Part shown: positions 6,422 to 13,559 of the stretch, in pieces
How positions within the stretch are numbered: the stretch's first letter is position 1
How the letters are laid out: each line of letters begins with the position of its first letter
From: Xanthobacteraceae bacterium
GTDB taxonomy: Bacteria > Pseudomonadota > Alphaproteobacteria > Rhizobiales > Xanthobacteraceae
Reading direction: 5' to 3'
Length of the DNA stretch: 14,601 nt
Assembly (NCBI GenBank): GCA_030037185.1
Contig: JASHRR010000120.1
Span: 1-14,601, forward strand
The notes under the pieces: model-generated
The model's database searches: none
What the model was told of the DNA's origin: nothing
What the model saw: only the letters and a program-made list of their open reading frames with translations
Made by a program: the position numbers and the translations under genes

Positions 6422-7492
6422 ATGACACGATTTAGGATCGTGACATCAGCTATGGGGTTGGCGTTCGGGCTGTTGACAGGGGCGTCCGCTGTGGCGTGGG
6501 ACCGTGGCGACGTAGACGTTCTGGCGGTTCTGCCGGATGTGACGCCGGGCCAGCCGTCGGACGTCGAAGGACTGACGGTCGGTCCCGACGGCAATATCTA
6601 CGTGCCGACTTTCGGCTTCAACACCACCGGCGCGCTTACCGGCAATGCGGCGCTGTTCGTCATCAGGCCGGACGGCACGCTGGTGCGCAAAGTCGCGATC
6701 GCCAATTCAAGTCCGCACATGCTGGGATTGCGTTTCAATCCGGTCAACGGATTCCTGCTGGTCCTCGACTTCGGGGCCGGCAAAGTCCTCCACGTTGATC
6801 CGGCAACCGGCGCTTCCTCGGTGTTCATGACGCCGACGACAGCCGGCCTCGTTGCGCCCGGTCTCAATGCGCTTACCTTCGACAAACTCGGCAATGTGTA
6901 CGTGTCCGATTCGTTCAATGGCATCATTTGGAAGACCGGACCCAACGGCGGCACGCCGACGATCTGGAGCAACAGCCCGTTGCTCGGGCCAGGAACCGGC
7001 CTGACGCCGCCGTTCGGAGCCAATGGCGTCGAATTCAACAACGCCGGCACCGCGATGTACATCGCCAACACCGCGTTCCACCAGATCATCGCGATTCCCG
7101 TCAACGCTGATGGAACGGCCGGCACCGCCTCGATCTTCATCACCGGCATCAACGCTCCGGACGGCGTCGCGATCGACAAGCAGGACAATCTCTGGATCTG
7201 CGCCAACCAGGAGGACGACATCATCGTGCTCGACACGACCGGCAAGGTGATCGCGAAGCTTGGCGATTTCAACGGCATCAACGGGCAGGGCCTGGTGCGC
7301 GGCCTGTTGTTCCCGGCAAGCCTCGCCTTTGGTCTCGATGGCAAGACTCTCTACGTGTCGAACCTCGCCTTGTTTCTGCCCTTCGCAGGGGCGCAGGCTG
7401 CGGTCGATTCGCCATGGACGCTTGAGGTCAAGAACTACACGGTCGCAAAGCTTCGCGCGCTCATCCCGCCGCTCAGCGACGACGAGCCGTAA
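6422..7492 (+). CDS. Exported SMP-30/NHL-like beta-propeller protein
   Basis: 356 residues, ATG 6422 preceded by GGGGAGGAG at 6410-6418. Signal peptide: MTRFRIVTSAMGLAFGLLTG followed by ASAVA, cut likely near residue 25, so the protein acts in the periplasm or outside. The mature part is a series of propeller blades marked by recurring segments: VEGLTVGPDGNIYV (48-61), ALTFDKLGNVYVSD, GVEFNNAGTAMYIAN, GVAIDKQDNLWICA and SLAFGLDGKTLYVSN. This pattern is seen in SMP-30/gluconolactonase-like and NHL-repeat proteins. Some members hydrolyse lactones with a bound divalent cation; others only bind ligands. I cannot identify the metal ligands with certainty, so the enzymatic role is open. It lies after the terminator at 6239-6280 and so has its own promoter, not identified. 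The C-terminus (RALIPPLSDDEP) is acidic. Downstream the ccr gene converges on it. Confidence 0.82.
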   Translation: MTRFRIVTSAMGLAFGLLTGASAVAWDRGDVDVLAVLPDVTPGQPSDVEGLTVGPDGNIYVPTFGFNTTGALTGNAALFVIRPDGTLVRKVAIANSSPHMLGLRFNPVNGFLLVLDFGAGKVLHVDPATGASSVFMTPTTAGLVAPGLNALTFDKLGNVYVSDSFNGIIWKTGPNGGTPTIWSNSPLLGPGTGLTPPFGANGVEFNNAGTAMYIANTAFHQIIAIPVNADGTAGTASIFITGINAPDGVAIDKQDNLWICANQEDDIIVLDTTGKVIAKLGDFNGINGQGLVRGLLFPASLAFGLDGKTLYVSNLALFLPFAGAQAAVDSPWTLEVKNYTVAKLRALIPPLSDDEP

Positions 7493-7516
7493 CGCTTCGG
7501 CTAGCTGTCGGGCGGA

Positions 7517-7551
7517 GCCTGCCATCGGCCGGCGACACCCTGATGGCAGGC
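7517..7551. other. Inverted repeat after the beta-propeller gene
   Basis: A perfect 10-bp inverted repeat (GCCTGCCATC / GATGGCAGGC) with a 15-base gap begins 24 bp after the stop codon of the gene at 6422-7492. A T-run is missing, so it may be a transcript-end stabilising hairpin or a weak terminator in the 250-bp convergent gap. Confidence 0.4.
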
Positions 7552-7626
7552 GGCGTGCCACCCACGAGGCTAGGGCAATCACGTGGCCTGCGCGCGGAGA
7601 GGAAGGCGGGCGGCGCCTTGCGCGAT

Positions 7627-7654
7627 TGCCTGCCCGCCAGCGGGAGTGCAGGCA
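7627..7654. other. Second inverted repeat in the convergent gap
   Basis: TGCCTGC (7627-7633) pairs with GCAGGCA (7648-7654), and further inner pairing is possible (CCG/CGG). It shares the GCCTGCC core with the hairpin at 7517-7551. No T-run follows. It lies about 90 bp beyond the ccr stop and could mark the end of that transcript. Confidence 0.3.
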
Positions 7655-7742
7655 GGGGCGTCGCACCTGAGCAAAAAGCGCGCGCCTTTGCCCGCTCGAT
7701 ACCTGATCGGCACGTCGTTGGCCGATCCGCCTTGTGGTCGGC

Positions 7743-9026
7743 TCATGCCCCCGCTGCCTCCACGGCATCTTCCAGATTGCGCAAGCCCGCGCGCGGGGCG
7801 TTGACCAGCACCGCCATGTTGCCGGGCTTGTGCTGGTTCTTCCACATCATCTCATGGGCAAGCGGGATGTTGTCCCAGGGGAAGACTTCGCTCATGCACG
7901 GGTCGATGCGGCGGTCGAGCACGAACTGGTTGGCGGCGCTCGCCTGCTTGAGATGGGCGAAATGGGAGCCCTGGACGCGCTTCTGGCGCATCCAAACATA
8001 GCGCGCATCGAAGGTGAGGTTGTAGCCGGTGGTGCCGGCGCAGAACACCACCATGCCGCCGCGCTTGACCACAAGGCATGACACCGCAAACGTCTGCTCA
8101 CCGGGATGCTCGAATACCGTGTCGACGTCCTGCTTGCCGGTGATATCCCAGATCGCCTTGCCGAATTTGCGCGCCTCGCGGACCCAGCGGTCGTATTCGG
8201 CAGTGCCGACCTTCGGCATCTGGCCCCAACAGTCGAAGTCTTTGCGATTGATGACCCCCTTGGCGCCGAGTCCGAGCACGTATTGCCGCTTGCCCTCCTC
8301 CGAGATGACGCCGATCGCGTTGGCGCCTGATGCCGCGCAGAGCTGGATCCCGAACACCCCGAGGCCGCCGGAGGCGCCCCATACCAACACGTTGTCGCCC
8401 GGCTTGAGGGTGTGCGGCGGATGACCGAAGAGCATGCGATAGGCGGTGGCAAGCGTCAGCGTATAAGATGCCGCTTCCTCCCAGGTGAGATGCTTCGGCT
8501 TGGTCATGAGTTGGCGCGATTGCACGCGGCAGAACTGGGCAAACGAGCCATCCGGCGTCTCGTAGCCCCAGATGCGCTGGGAGGGCGACAACATCGGATC
8601 GCCGCCGTTGCATTCCTCGTCGTCGCCATCATCCTGATTGCAATGGACGATCACCTCGTCGCCGACCTTCCAGCGCCGTACCTTCGCGCCGACCGCCCAC
8701 ACCAGGCCGGCCGCGTCGGAGCCGGCGATGTGATAGGGATTCTTGTGCACGTCGATCACCGAAATCGGCGTGCCGAGTGCCGCCCAGACACCGTTGTAAT
8801 TAACCCCTCCCGCCATCACGTAGACGAGCACCTCGTCGTCGGCGATGCTCCAGGTCGGCAGGATTTCGATTTGCATCGATGTGGTAGGCGGGCCATAACG
8901 CTCCTTGCGGATCGCCCATGCATGCATGCGCGCCGGAACATGGCCGAGGGGCGGGATTTCTCCGATCGCGTAAAGGTCCTTCGGCGCGCAATCGCGAGCC
9001 TGTTTCAACTCAGCAAGGGCCGGCAT
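7743..9026 (-). CDS. ccr: Crotonyl-CoA carboxylase/reductase
   Basis: 427 residues, close to the usual length of about 430. It catalyses the NADPH-dependent reductive carboxylation of crotonyl-CoA to (2S)-ethylmalonyl-CoA, the key step of the ethylmalonyl-CoA pathway for acetyl-CoA assimilation; cytosolic. Seen: family blocks KDLYAIGEIPPLGHVP (16-31), NYNGVWAALG (76-85), HCNQDDGDDEECNGGDPM (128-145), RIWGYETPDGSFAQF (151-165), the nucleotide-binding loop VWGASGGLGVFGIQL (215-229), WDITGKQDVDTVFEHPGE (293-310) and GSHFAHLKQASAANQ (353-367). The Asn of NYN, the Glu of TWEE and His355 of GSHFA are the residues expected to hold CO2, as known for the family. ATG 9026 is chosen because it matches the family N-terminus and has GGAGG 7 nt upstream; the longer frame to 9107 adds 27 unlike residues. 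It diverges from the GlsB-like gene and ecm. Confidence 0.97.
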   Translation of the reverse strand: MPALAELKQARDCAPKDLYAIGEIPPLGHVPARMHAWAIRKERYGPPTTSMQIEILPTWSIADDEVLVYVMAGGVNYNGVWAALGTPISVIDVHKNPYHIAGSDAAGLVWAVGAKVRRWKVGDEVIVHCNQDDGDDEECNGGDPMLSPSQRIWGYETPDGSFAQFCRVQSRQLMTKPKHLTWEEAASYTLTLATAYRMLFGHPPHTLKPGDNVLVWGASGGLGVFGIQLCAASGANAIGVISEEGKRQYVLGLGAKGVINRKDFDCWGQMPKVGTAEYDRWVREARKFGKAIWDITGKQDVDTVFEHPGEQTFAVSCLVVKRGGMVVFCAGTTGYNLTFDARYVWMRQKRVQGSHFAHLKQASAANQFVLDRRIDPCMSEVFPWDNIPLAHEMMWKNQHKPGNMAVLVNAPRAGLRNLEDAVEAAGA

Positions 9027-9033
9027 CGGGACG

Positions 9034-9038
9034 CCTCC
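9034..9038 (-). promoter_or_regulatory. Ribosome binding site of ccr
   Basis: GGAGG on the minus strand, 7 nt before ATG 9026-9024. It decides the ccr start in favour of 9026 over the upstream in-frame ATGs at 9107 and 9065. Confidence 0.75.
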
Positions 9039-9261
9039 GGTTGGGCGCAGGGCCCAAAACTCCATCCCTGCGGCCAGTATGCACGATGAAATGGTGCGCC
9101 GCAACACGTTTCGGTGCGTTGCGATGCGGGTCGGCAGGGCACCAGCCCCCAGCTGGAGCCGCCGCGGTGCGCGGAATCAGCTTAAAAAAAGCCGTAATTC
9201 CCACGCCCTGCGTGGTCAGCATCCCGCCGGGCGATTCGCGGCGGCTTTCGGGGGAAACGCA

Positions 9262-9513
9262 ATGGAGAGGTTGATCGTCTCGCTGGTCATCGGAGCGATT
9301 GCCGGTTGGCTGGCCACCAGAGTCCTGAAGAAAACCGGCTTTGGCCTGATCGGGGACGTCATCATAGGCGTGATCGGCGGATACATTGGCAACTGGCTGT
9401 GGGAGGTGCTTCATCTCCCACCGGTCGGAGCTTTGTGGTGGATCAACGCCATCGTTACCTCGACGGTTGGCGCCATCGTGCTGCTGGTGCTGCTCCGGTT
9501 GATCAGAAGCTGA
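9262..9513 (+). CDS. GlsB/YeaQ/YmgE-family small membrane protein
   Basis: 83 residues, ATG 9262 with GGGGGA at 9250-9255. Seen: three hydrophobic segments (about 4-19, 27-49 and 57-80) with Gly-rich packing motifs (VIGAIAGWLA; FGLIGDVIIGVIGGYIGNWL), the standard form of the transglycosylase-associated protein family. Despite the family name no transglycosylase activity is established; members are inner-membrane proteins often linked to stress response. It lies in the interval between ccr (divergent) and ecm (same strand, starting 93 bp after its stop), so it may share a transcript with ecm. A role in the ethylmalonyl-CoA pathway is not suggested by the sequence. The frame extends upstream to 9079, but the family N-terminus and Shine-Dalgarno support 9262. 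Confidence 0.88.
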   Translation: MERLIVSLVIGAIAGWLATRVLKKTGFGLIGDVIIGVIGGYIGNWLWEVLHLPPVGALWWINAIVTSTVGAIVLLVLLRLIRS

Positions 9514-9606
9514 ACGGCTGCGTTTTGGTTGCCCCGCAAGATTCCGCTTGCCTGCGCGAACGCGATCGTGTGCACTGCACAATCGCCGATGCGTGGGACA
9601 CCAGCC

Positions 9607-11598
9607 ATGACCAAGCCCTCGGATGGCGCGACGCGACAGCGCGACAAGCCGTGGATCATCCGCACCTATGCGGGGCATTCGACCGCTTCTGAGTCAAACG
9701 CGCTCTATCGCAACAATCTCGCCAAAGGCCAGACCGGCCTTTCGGTCGCCTTCGACCTGCCGACGCAGACCGGCTACGACGCCGACCATCCGCTGGCGCG
9801 CGGCGAAGTCGGCAAGGTCGGCGTCTCCATCTGCCATCTCGGCGACATGCGGGCGCTGTTTTATCAAATTCCCCTCGGCACGATGAACACGTCGATGACC
9901 ATCAACGCCACGGCAGCATGGTTGTTGGCGCTCTACATCGCCGTCGCCGAGGAGCAGGGCGTGTCCCGCCGCGACCTCACGGGCACAACCCAGAACGACA
10001 TCATCAAGGAATATCTCTCGCGCGGAACCTACGTGTTCCCGCCCGGCCCTTCCATGCGGCTGACCCGCGACGTGATCCTGTTCACCACGCGCGAACTGCC
10101 GAAATGGAACCCGATGAATGTGTGCTCCAATCACTTGCAGGAGGCCGGCGCCACGCCGGTGCAGGAACTCGCCTTTGCGCTTGCCACCGCGATCGCGGTG
10201 CTCGACGCGGTGAAAGCGTCGAGCGACCTCAACGCCGCGCAGTTCGGCGAGGTGGTCGGCCGCATCTCCTTCTTCGTCAATGCCGGTATGCGCTTCATTA
10301 CCGAGCTGTGCAAGATGCGCGCCTTCGCGGAGCTGTGGGACGAGATTACCGCGGAACACTACGGCGTCCCTGACGTCAAGCAGCGCCTGTTCCGCTATGG
10401 CGTCCAGGTGAATTCGCTCGGCCTTACCGAGCAGCAGCCGGAGAACAACGTCTACCGGATCCTCATCGAGATGCTGGCCGTCACCCTGTCGAAGACGACC
10501 CGCGCCCGCGCCGTCCAGCTTCCCGCATGGAACGAGGCGCTCGGGCTGCCGCGGCCGTGGGACCAGCAATGGTCGCTGCGCATGCAGCAGGTCCTAGCCT
10601 ATGAGACCGATCTCTTGGACTACGGCGACATCTTCGCCGGCTCGACGGAGATCGAGACCAGGGTGGCGGCGCTCAAGCGTGAAGCCCGCGAGGAGCTGGC
10701 GACCATTCTGCGAATGGGCGGTGCGGTGGCGGCGGTCGAGAACAGCTACATGAAATCGCAGCTCGTCGAGAGCAATGCGCGTCGCCTCGAGGCGATCGAG
10801 CGCGGTGAGCAGGTGGTGGTCGGGGTCAACCGCTTCACCGAAACCGAACCTTCGCCGCTCGCTGTCGGCGAGGGCTCCATTCTGACCGTGCCGCCCGAGG
10901 TCGAGGCCGGCCAGGTCGCCGGCCTGCGGGCGTGGCGCGCCGCACGCAACGCTGCGGCCGTCGAGGCGGCACTTGTTGATCTGCGGCGGGCCGCCGAGGC
11001 CGGCCGCAACATCATGGAGCCGTCGATTGCCTGCGCCAAGGCCGGCGTCACCACCGGCGAGTGGGGCGAAGTGCTGCGCCAGAGTTTCGGCGAATACCGC
11101 GCCCCGACCGGCGTTTCGCACGCCGGCCGCAACGATTGCCAGGGCATCGACGATCTGCGCGCCGAGGTCGAGCGGGTCACCCGCAAGCTCGGGCGGCGGC
11201 CGAAAATCCTGGTCGGCAAACCGGGTCTCGACGGACACTCCAACGGCGCCGAGCAGGTCGCCGTGCGGGCGCGCGACGCCGGCATGGACGTGGTCTATGA
11301 CGGCATCCGCATGACGCCGGCCGAACTCGTCGATGCCGCCCGCGACAAGGATGTGCACGTGGTGGGCCTGTCGATCCTTTCCGGGTCCCACATGCCTTTG
11401 ATCAATGACGTGGTGAGCCGCCTGCGCGCCGCTGGCCTTGATGACGTGCCGGTCGTTGTCGGCGGCATCATTCCGCCTGACGATGCCGCCGCTCTTAAGA
11501 AATCCGGAGTCGCCGCCGTCTACACGCCGAAGGACTTCGAGCTCAACCGGATCATGAGCGACGTGCTGCGGATTTTGGAACGCAGCGTTGCAAGGTGA
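9607..11598 (+). CDS. ecm: Ethylmalonyl-CoA mutase, coenzyme B12-dependent
   Basis: 663 residues (also called MeaA). It rearranges (2R)-ethylmalonyl-CoA to (2S)-methylsuccinyl-CoA in the ethylmalonyl-CoA pathway; cytosolic. Seen: N-terminal TIM-barrel substrate domain with KPWIIRTYAGHSTASESN (14-31), GQTGLSVAFDLPTQTGYD (41-58), GTMNTSMTINATAAWLLAL (91-109), PMNVCSNHLQEAGATP (169-184), VNSLGLTEQQPENNVYRI (268-285) and LPAWNEALGLPRPWDQQWS (305-323). The C-terminal B12 domain has GKPGLDGHSNGAEQ (537-550; His544 is the cobalt ligand), GLSILSGSH (587-595) and VVVGGIIPPDD (616-626). The blocks are those of ethylmalonyl-CoA mutase rather than methylmalonyl-CoA mutase. One residue is unusual: Asn175 in CSNHLQEAG where this superfamily normally has Tyr. 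ATG 9607 fits the family start; TTG 9529 and ATG 9589 are in frame upstream but add non-family sequence. No strong Shine-Dalgarno is visible. Confidence 0.96.
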   Translation: MTKPSDGATRQRDKPWIIRTYAGHSTASESNALYRNNLAKGQTGLSVAFDLPTQTGYDADHPLARGEVGKVGVSICHLGDMRALFYQIPLGTMNTSMTINATAAWLLALYIAVAEEQGVSRRDLTGTTQNDIIKEYLSRGTYVFPPGPSMRLTRDVILFTTRELPKWNPMNVCSNHLQEAGATPVQELAFALATAIAVLDAVKASSDLNAAQFGEVVGRISFFVNAGMRFITELCKMRAFAELWDEITAEHYGVPDVKQRLFRYGVQVNSLGLTEQQPENNVYRILIEMLAVTLSKTTRARAVQLPAWNEALGLPRPWDQQWSLRMQQVLAYETDLLDYGDIFAGSTEIETRVAALKREAREELATILRMGGAVAAVENSYMKSQLVESNARRLEAIERGEQVVVGVNRFTETEPSPLAVGEGSILTVPPEVEAGQVAGLRAWRAARNAAAVEAALVDLRRAAEAGRNIMEPSIACAKAGVTTGEWGEVLRQSFGEYRAPTGVSHAGRNDCQGIDDLRAEVERVTRKLGRRPKILVGKPGLDGHSNGAEQVAVRARDAGMDVVYDGIRMTPAELVDAARDKDVHVVGLSILSGSHMPLINDVVSRLRAAGLDDVPVVVGGIIPPDDAAALKKSGVAAVYTPKDFELNRIMSDVLRILERSVAR

Positions 11599-11686
11599 GG
11601 CCGAACCCAATCCCCGGATTGAGCGACGGGGTGCGGCCGGAGCTCGCCATGGGCGGGCCCGACGAGACCACGGCCGGCTGGCAACG

Positions 11687-11706
11687 GCCCGCCGCTCAAG
11701 GCGGGC
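11687..11706. other. Hairpin across the dehalogenase stop codon
   Basis: GCCCGCC (11687-11693) and GGCGGGC (11700-11706) form a perfect 7-bp stem whose loop holds the stop of the minus-strand dehalogenase gene (11698-11696). It lies in the 97-bp gap between the convergent ecm and dehalogenase genes. No T-run is present; function uncertain. Confidence 0.3.
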
Positions 11707-12424
11707 TGCGGCCCGTGGCGCGGGATGCGCCGACCGGCGAAGGTTCGAGCAGCGCCGGCAAATCTGCCAATGTCTTGATCTCGCAATCGGGTGCACCCGG
11801 CAGCCGCTCGCGCGGTTGGCCGTAGCGGTTGCACCACACCACCTGCATGCCGAAGGCCGAGGCCGCGTAGGCGTCCCAGGCATTTGAGGACTGAAACGCA
11901 ATCGCCGCTGCCGGACAGCCGAGGCGGTCCACAGCCAACTGATAGACGCGAGGGTCGGGCTTGAAGACCCCGACGTCCTCGACGGAAAGCAGGGCATCGA
12001 ACATTGGATCGAGTCCGGCGCGACGGACGGCGGCGTCGAGCATCGCGGGCGTACCGTTCGACAGGATCGCCGTCTTCAGGCCCGCACGGCGCAATGTCGC
12101 GAGCACGCCCGGCACCTCCGCGAACGGCTCAAGCGCAAGATAAAGCGCCATCAACCGTTCGCGCAGCGAGGGCTGTTGGAGGCTGAGGGTCTCGAGCGTG
12201 AAATCAAGCGCGTCGCCCGTCACCTGCCAGAAGTCGGCGTGCCGGCCCCCTGCCGCGCGTAACCAGGTATATTGCAGCTGCTTGTCGCGCCACAGGGCGC
12301 TGACGCGCAAGGCCGCGTCACCAAGCACGTCCGCGCATGCGCGCGCTGCCGAGGCGACGTCGAACAGCGTCCCATATGCATCGAAGACGCAGGCACGGAC
12401 GCCGGAGAGCAAGCGGTTTGGCAT
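11696..12424 (-). CDS. Type II haloacid dehalogenase (L-2-haloacid dehalogenase-like)
   Basis: 242 residues, ATG 12424 with GAGGAG about 8 nt upstream. It belongs to the HAD superfamily and is expected to hydrolyse L-2-haloacids to D-2-hydroxyacids via an aspartyl-ester intermediate; cytosolic. All key residues of the well-studied Pseudomonas L-DEX YL have counterparts: nucleophile Asp15 in FDAYGTLFD, Arg46 in WRDKQLQYTWLRA, Ser122-Asn123 in LSNGTP, Lys155 and Tyr161 in KPDPRVY, and Ser179, Asn181 and Asp184 in FQSSNAWDAYAASAFG. This completeness favours a real dehalogenase over a generic HAD phosphatase. The C-terminal tail after residue 228 is Pro/Ser/Arg-rich and not part of the fold. It converges with ecm and diverges from the oxygenase-like gene; the natural substrate may be a halogenated acid or a look-alike. 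Confidence 0.93.
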   Translation of the reverse strand: MPNRLLSGVRACVFDAYGTLFDVASAARACADVLGDAALRVSALWRDKQLQYTWLRAAGGRHADFWQVTGDALDFTLETLSLQQPSLRERLMALYLALEPFAEVPGVLATLRRAGLKTAILSNGTPAMLDAAVRRAGLDPMFDALLSVEDVGVFKPDPRVYQLAVDRLGCPAAAIAFQSSNAWDAYAASAFGMQVVWCNRYGQPRERLPGAPDCEIKTLADLPALLEPSPVGASRATGRSPP

Positions 12425-12544
12425 AGGGCGGGCTCCTCAAGCAGCCGGCTCCACAATGCACGAAATCGCGGTTGACGGCCATGCGGGTCGTGTTAGTGAT
12501 GGAATTGCTCGACCAAATGGCCGCAATCGGCAACAACCCATCCA

Positions 12545-12589
12545 CCCCCTCTGCCGCCTCCCCCTTCCCGGGGGAGCCGGCAGAGGGGG
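12545..12589. repeat. 45-bp near-perfect palindrome (REP-like element)
   Basis: Arms 12545-12564 and 12570-12589 pair over 20 positions with a single C-C mismatch (12557/12577) around the 5-base loop TTCCC. The outer part is CCCCCTCTGCCG / CGGCAGAGGGGG and the inner part CTCCCCC / GGGGGAG. It lies between the divergent dehalogenase and oxygenase genes, so it is not a simple terminator for either, and no T-run follows. Its sequence style resembles dispersed GC-rich intergenic palindromes of alphaproteobacteria; copy number cannot be seen from one window. Confidence 0.7.
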
Positions 12590-12620
12590 GCGGGGCAATT
12601 CGATCCGTGACGAGGGCTGA

Positions 12621-13403
12621 GTGGAACGGCGTCGTGAAGCAAGCGCCTTGGTGGAGGCGGTGGTCGCCAACATCAAGGCGGGGCGTGCGGTCGAAAGGCC
12701 TTTCTTTCATCTTCAGTTCGACCGAGTGTTCCCGGACGATATCTATGCCGGAATGATCGCCGCGATGCCTGCGGCGGCCGACTATCGTGCGCTGCCGGGG
12801 CGAAACAACGGCAACATCCGGCCGGACGGCACCTCGACCCGGGTGAAGATCGATCTCTTCCCCGAATACATCCGCCACCTCGCCCCTGATAAGCTTCGCA
12901 TCTGGGATGTGGTCGGCCGCGCGCTGTGCTCCTCGGAGGTCCAGGCGGCCTTCGTGCAGCGCCTTGCGCCGGGCCTGGAGCGACGTTTCGGCAAGGATTA
13001 TGCGGCCGTCGGGATGTATCCGATCCCGGTGCTGACTCGCGACGTTCCGGGCTATCGCATCGCCCCGCACACCGACACCCGATGGAAGGGCATCACGGCG
13101 CAGCTCTATCTGCCGCGTGATGCATCGGTGACGCACATCGGCACCATTTTCCATGAACGCTTGCCGGACGGATCGCTGCCCAAGACGGTGCAGATGAGAT
13201 TCGCCCCCAACACCGGCTATGCGTTCGCTGTCGGCGACAATACGTGGCATTCGGCCGATCCGGTCGGACCGGAAGTCGCAACTCGCGACAGCATCCTGCA
13301 CACCTACTTCGTCGACGCGGGGCTCCTGCGCATGCTGCGCAATCGCAGCAAACGCGTCGGCAATTTCCTGCTGAGCGAAGTCAAGCACCTGGTTCGCCGG
13401 TAA
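12621..13403 (+). CDS. 2-oxoglutarate/Fe(II)-dependent oxygenase-like protein
   Basis: 260 residues from GTG 12621, which has GAGGG at 12612-12616 only 4 nt upstream; the first in-frame ATG (codon 45) would remove conserved-looking sequence, so GTG is preferred and TTG 12648 or GTG 12651 are alternatives. Seen: a double-stranded beta-helix iron motif, YRIAPHTDTRWKGITAQLYL (145-164) with His150 and Asp152, and AFAVGDNTWHSADPV (201-215) with His210, followed by Arg222 in TRDSI, placed to bind 2-oxoglutarate. This H-x-D...H...R layout is typical of the prolyl-hydroxylase-like oxygenases. The substrate is unknown; there is no signal peptide, so it should be cytosolic. Neighbours do not define its role: it sits alone between a divergent dehalogenase and, 156 bp downstream, an exported amidase. 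Confidence is good for the fold and moderate for activity. Confidence 0.78.
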   Translation: MERRREASALVEAVVANIKAGRAVERPFFHLQFDRVFPDDIYAGMIAAMPAAADYRALPGRNNGNIRPDGTSTRVKIDLFPEYIRHLAPDKLRIWDVVGRALCSSEVQAAFVQRLAPGLERRFGKDYAAVGMYPIPVLTRDVPGYRIAPHTDTRWKGITAQLYLPRDASVTHIGTIFHERLPDGSLPKTVQMRFAPNTGYAFAVGDNTWHSADPVGPEVATRDSILHTYFVDAGLLRMLRNRSKRVGNFLLSEVKHLVRR

Positions 13404-13546
13404 AATGGCGCGATGGTGCCTATCTGAAAACATTGGGATCGATTGCTGCCGCCGCCGCAAGTCAGCGTCGCCGCGCAACTCGGCTATTTTCTTGCCGCAC
13501 CTCGGTTCTGCAGGGCCTGCGGCGGCGGTCAAGATCGGCGTTGTCC

Positions 13547-13552
13547 GGGGGG
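13547..13552 (+). promoter_or_regulatory. Ribosome binding site of the amidase gene
   Basis: GGGGGG, 7 nt before ATG 13560 but only 1 nt before the in-frame ATG 13554. This spacing favours 13560 as the start. Confidence 0.5.
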
Positions 13553-13559
13553 AATGAAA

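Noticed and set aside
9529..9606. Upstream TTG/ATG starts for ecm
   Set aside because: The added residues do not resemble the ethylmalonyl-CoA mutase N-terminus, which begins shortly before KPWIIRTYAGH.
11608..11621. CAATCC/GGATTG inverted repeat just after ecm as a terminator
   Set aside because: The loop would be only 2 bases and no T-run follows.
10594..11997. 467-codon minus-strand open frame opposite ecm
   Set aside because: Antisense shadow covering the B12-domain half of a strongly supported mutase.
13449..13528. CCGCCGCCGCA / TGCGGCGGCGG inverted repeat before the amidase gene
   Set aside because: Simple GCC-type triplet repeats separated by 58 bases; likely chance in GC-rich DNA.
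12318..13532. 404-codon minus-strand open frame opposite the oxygenase-like gene
   Set aside because: No motif in its translation, whereas the plus strand has an intact iron-site pattern; it also crosses the palindrome and part of the dehalogenase gene.
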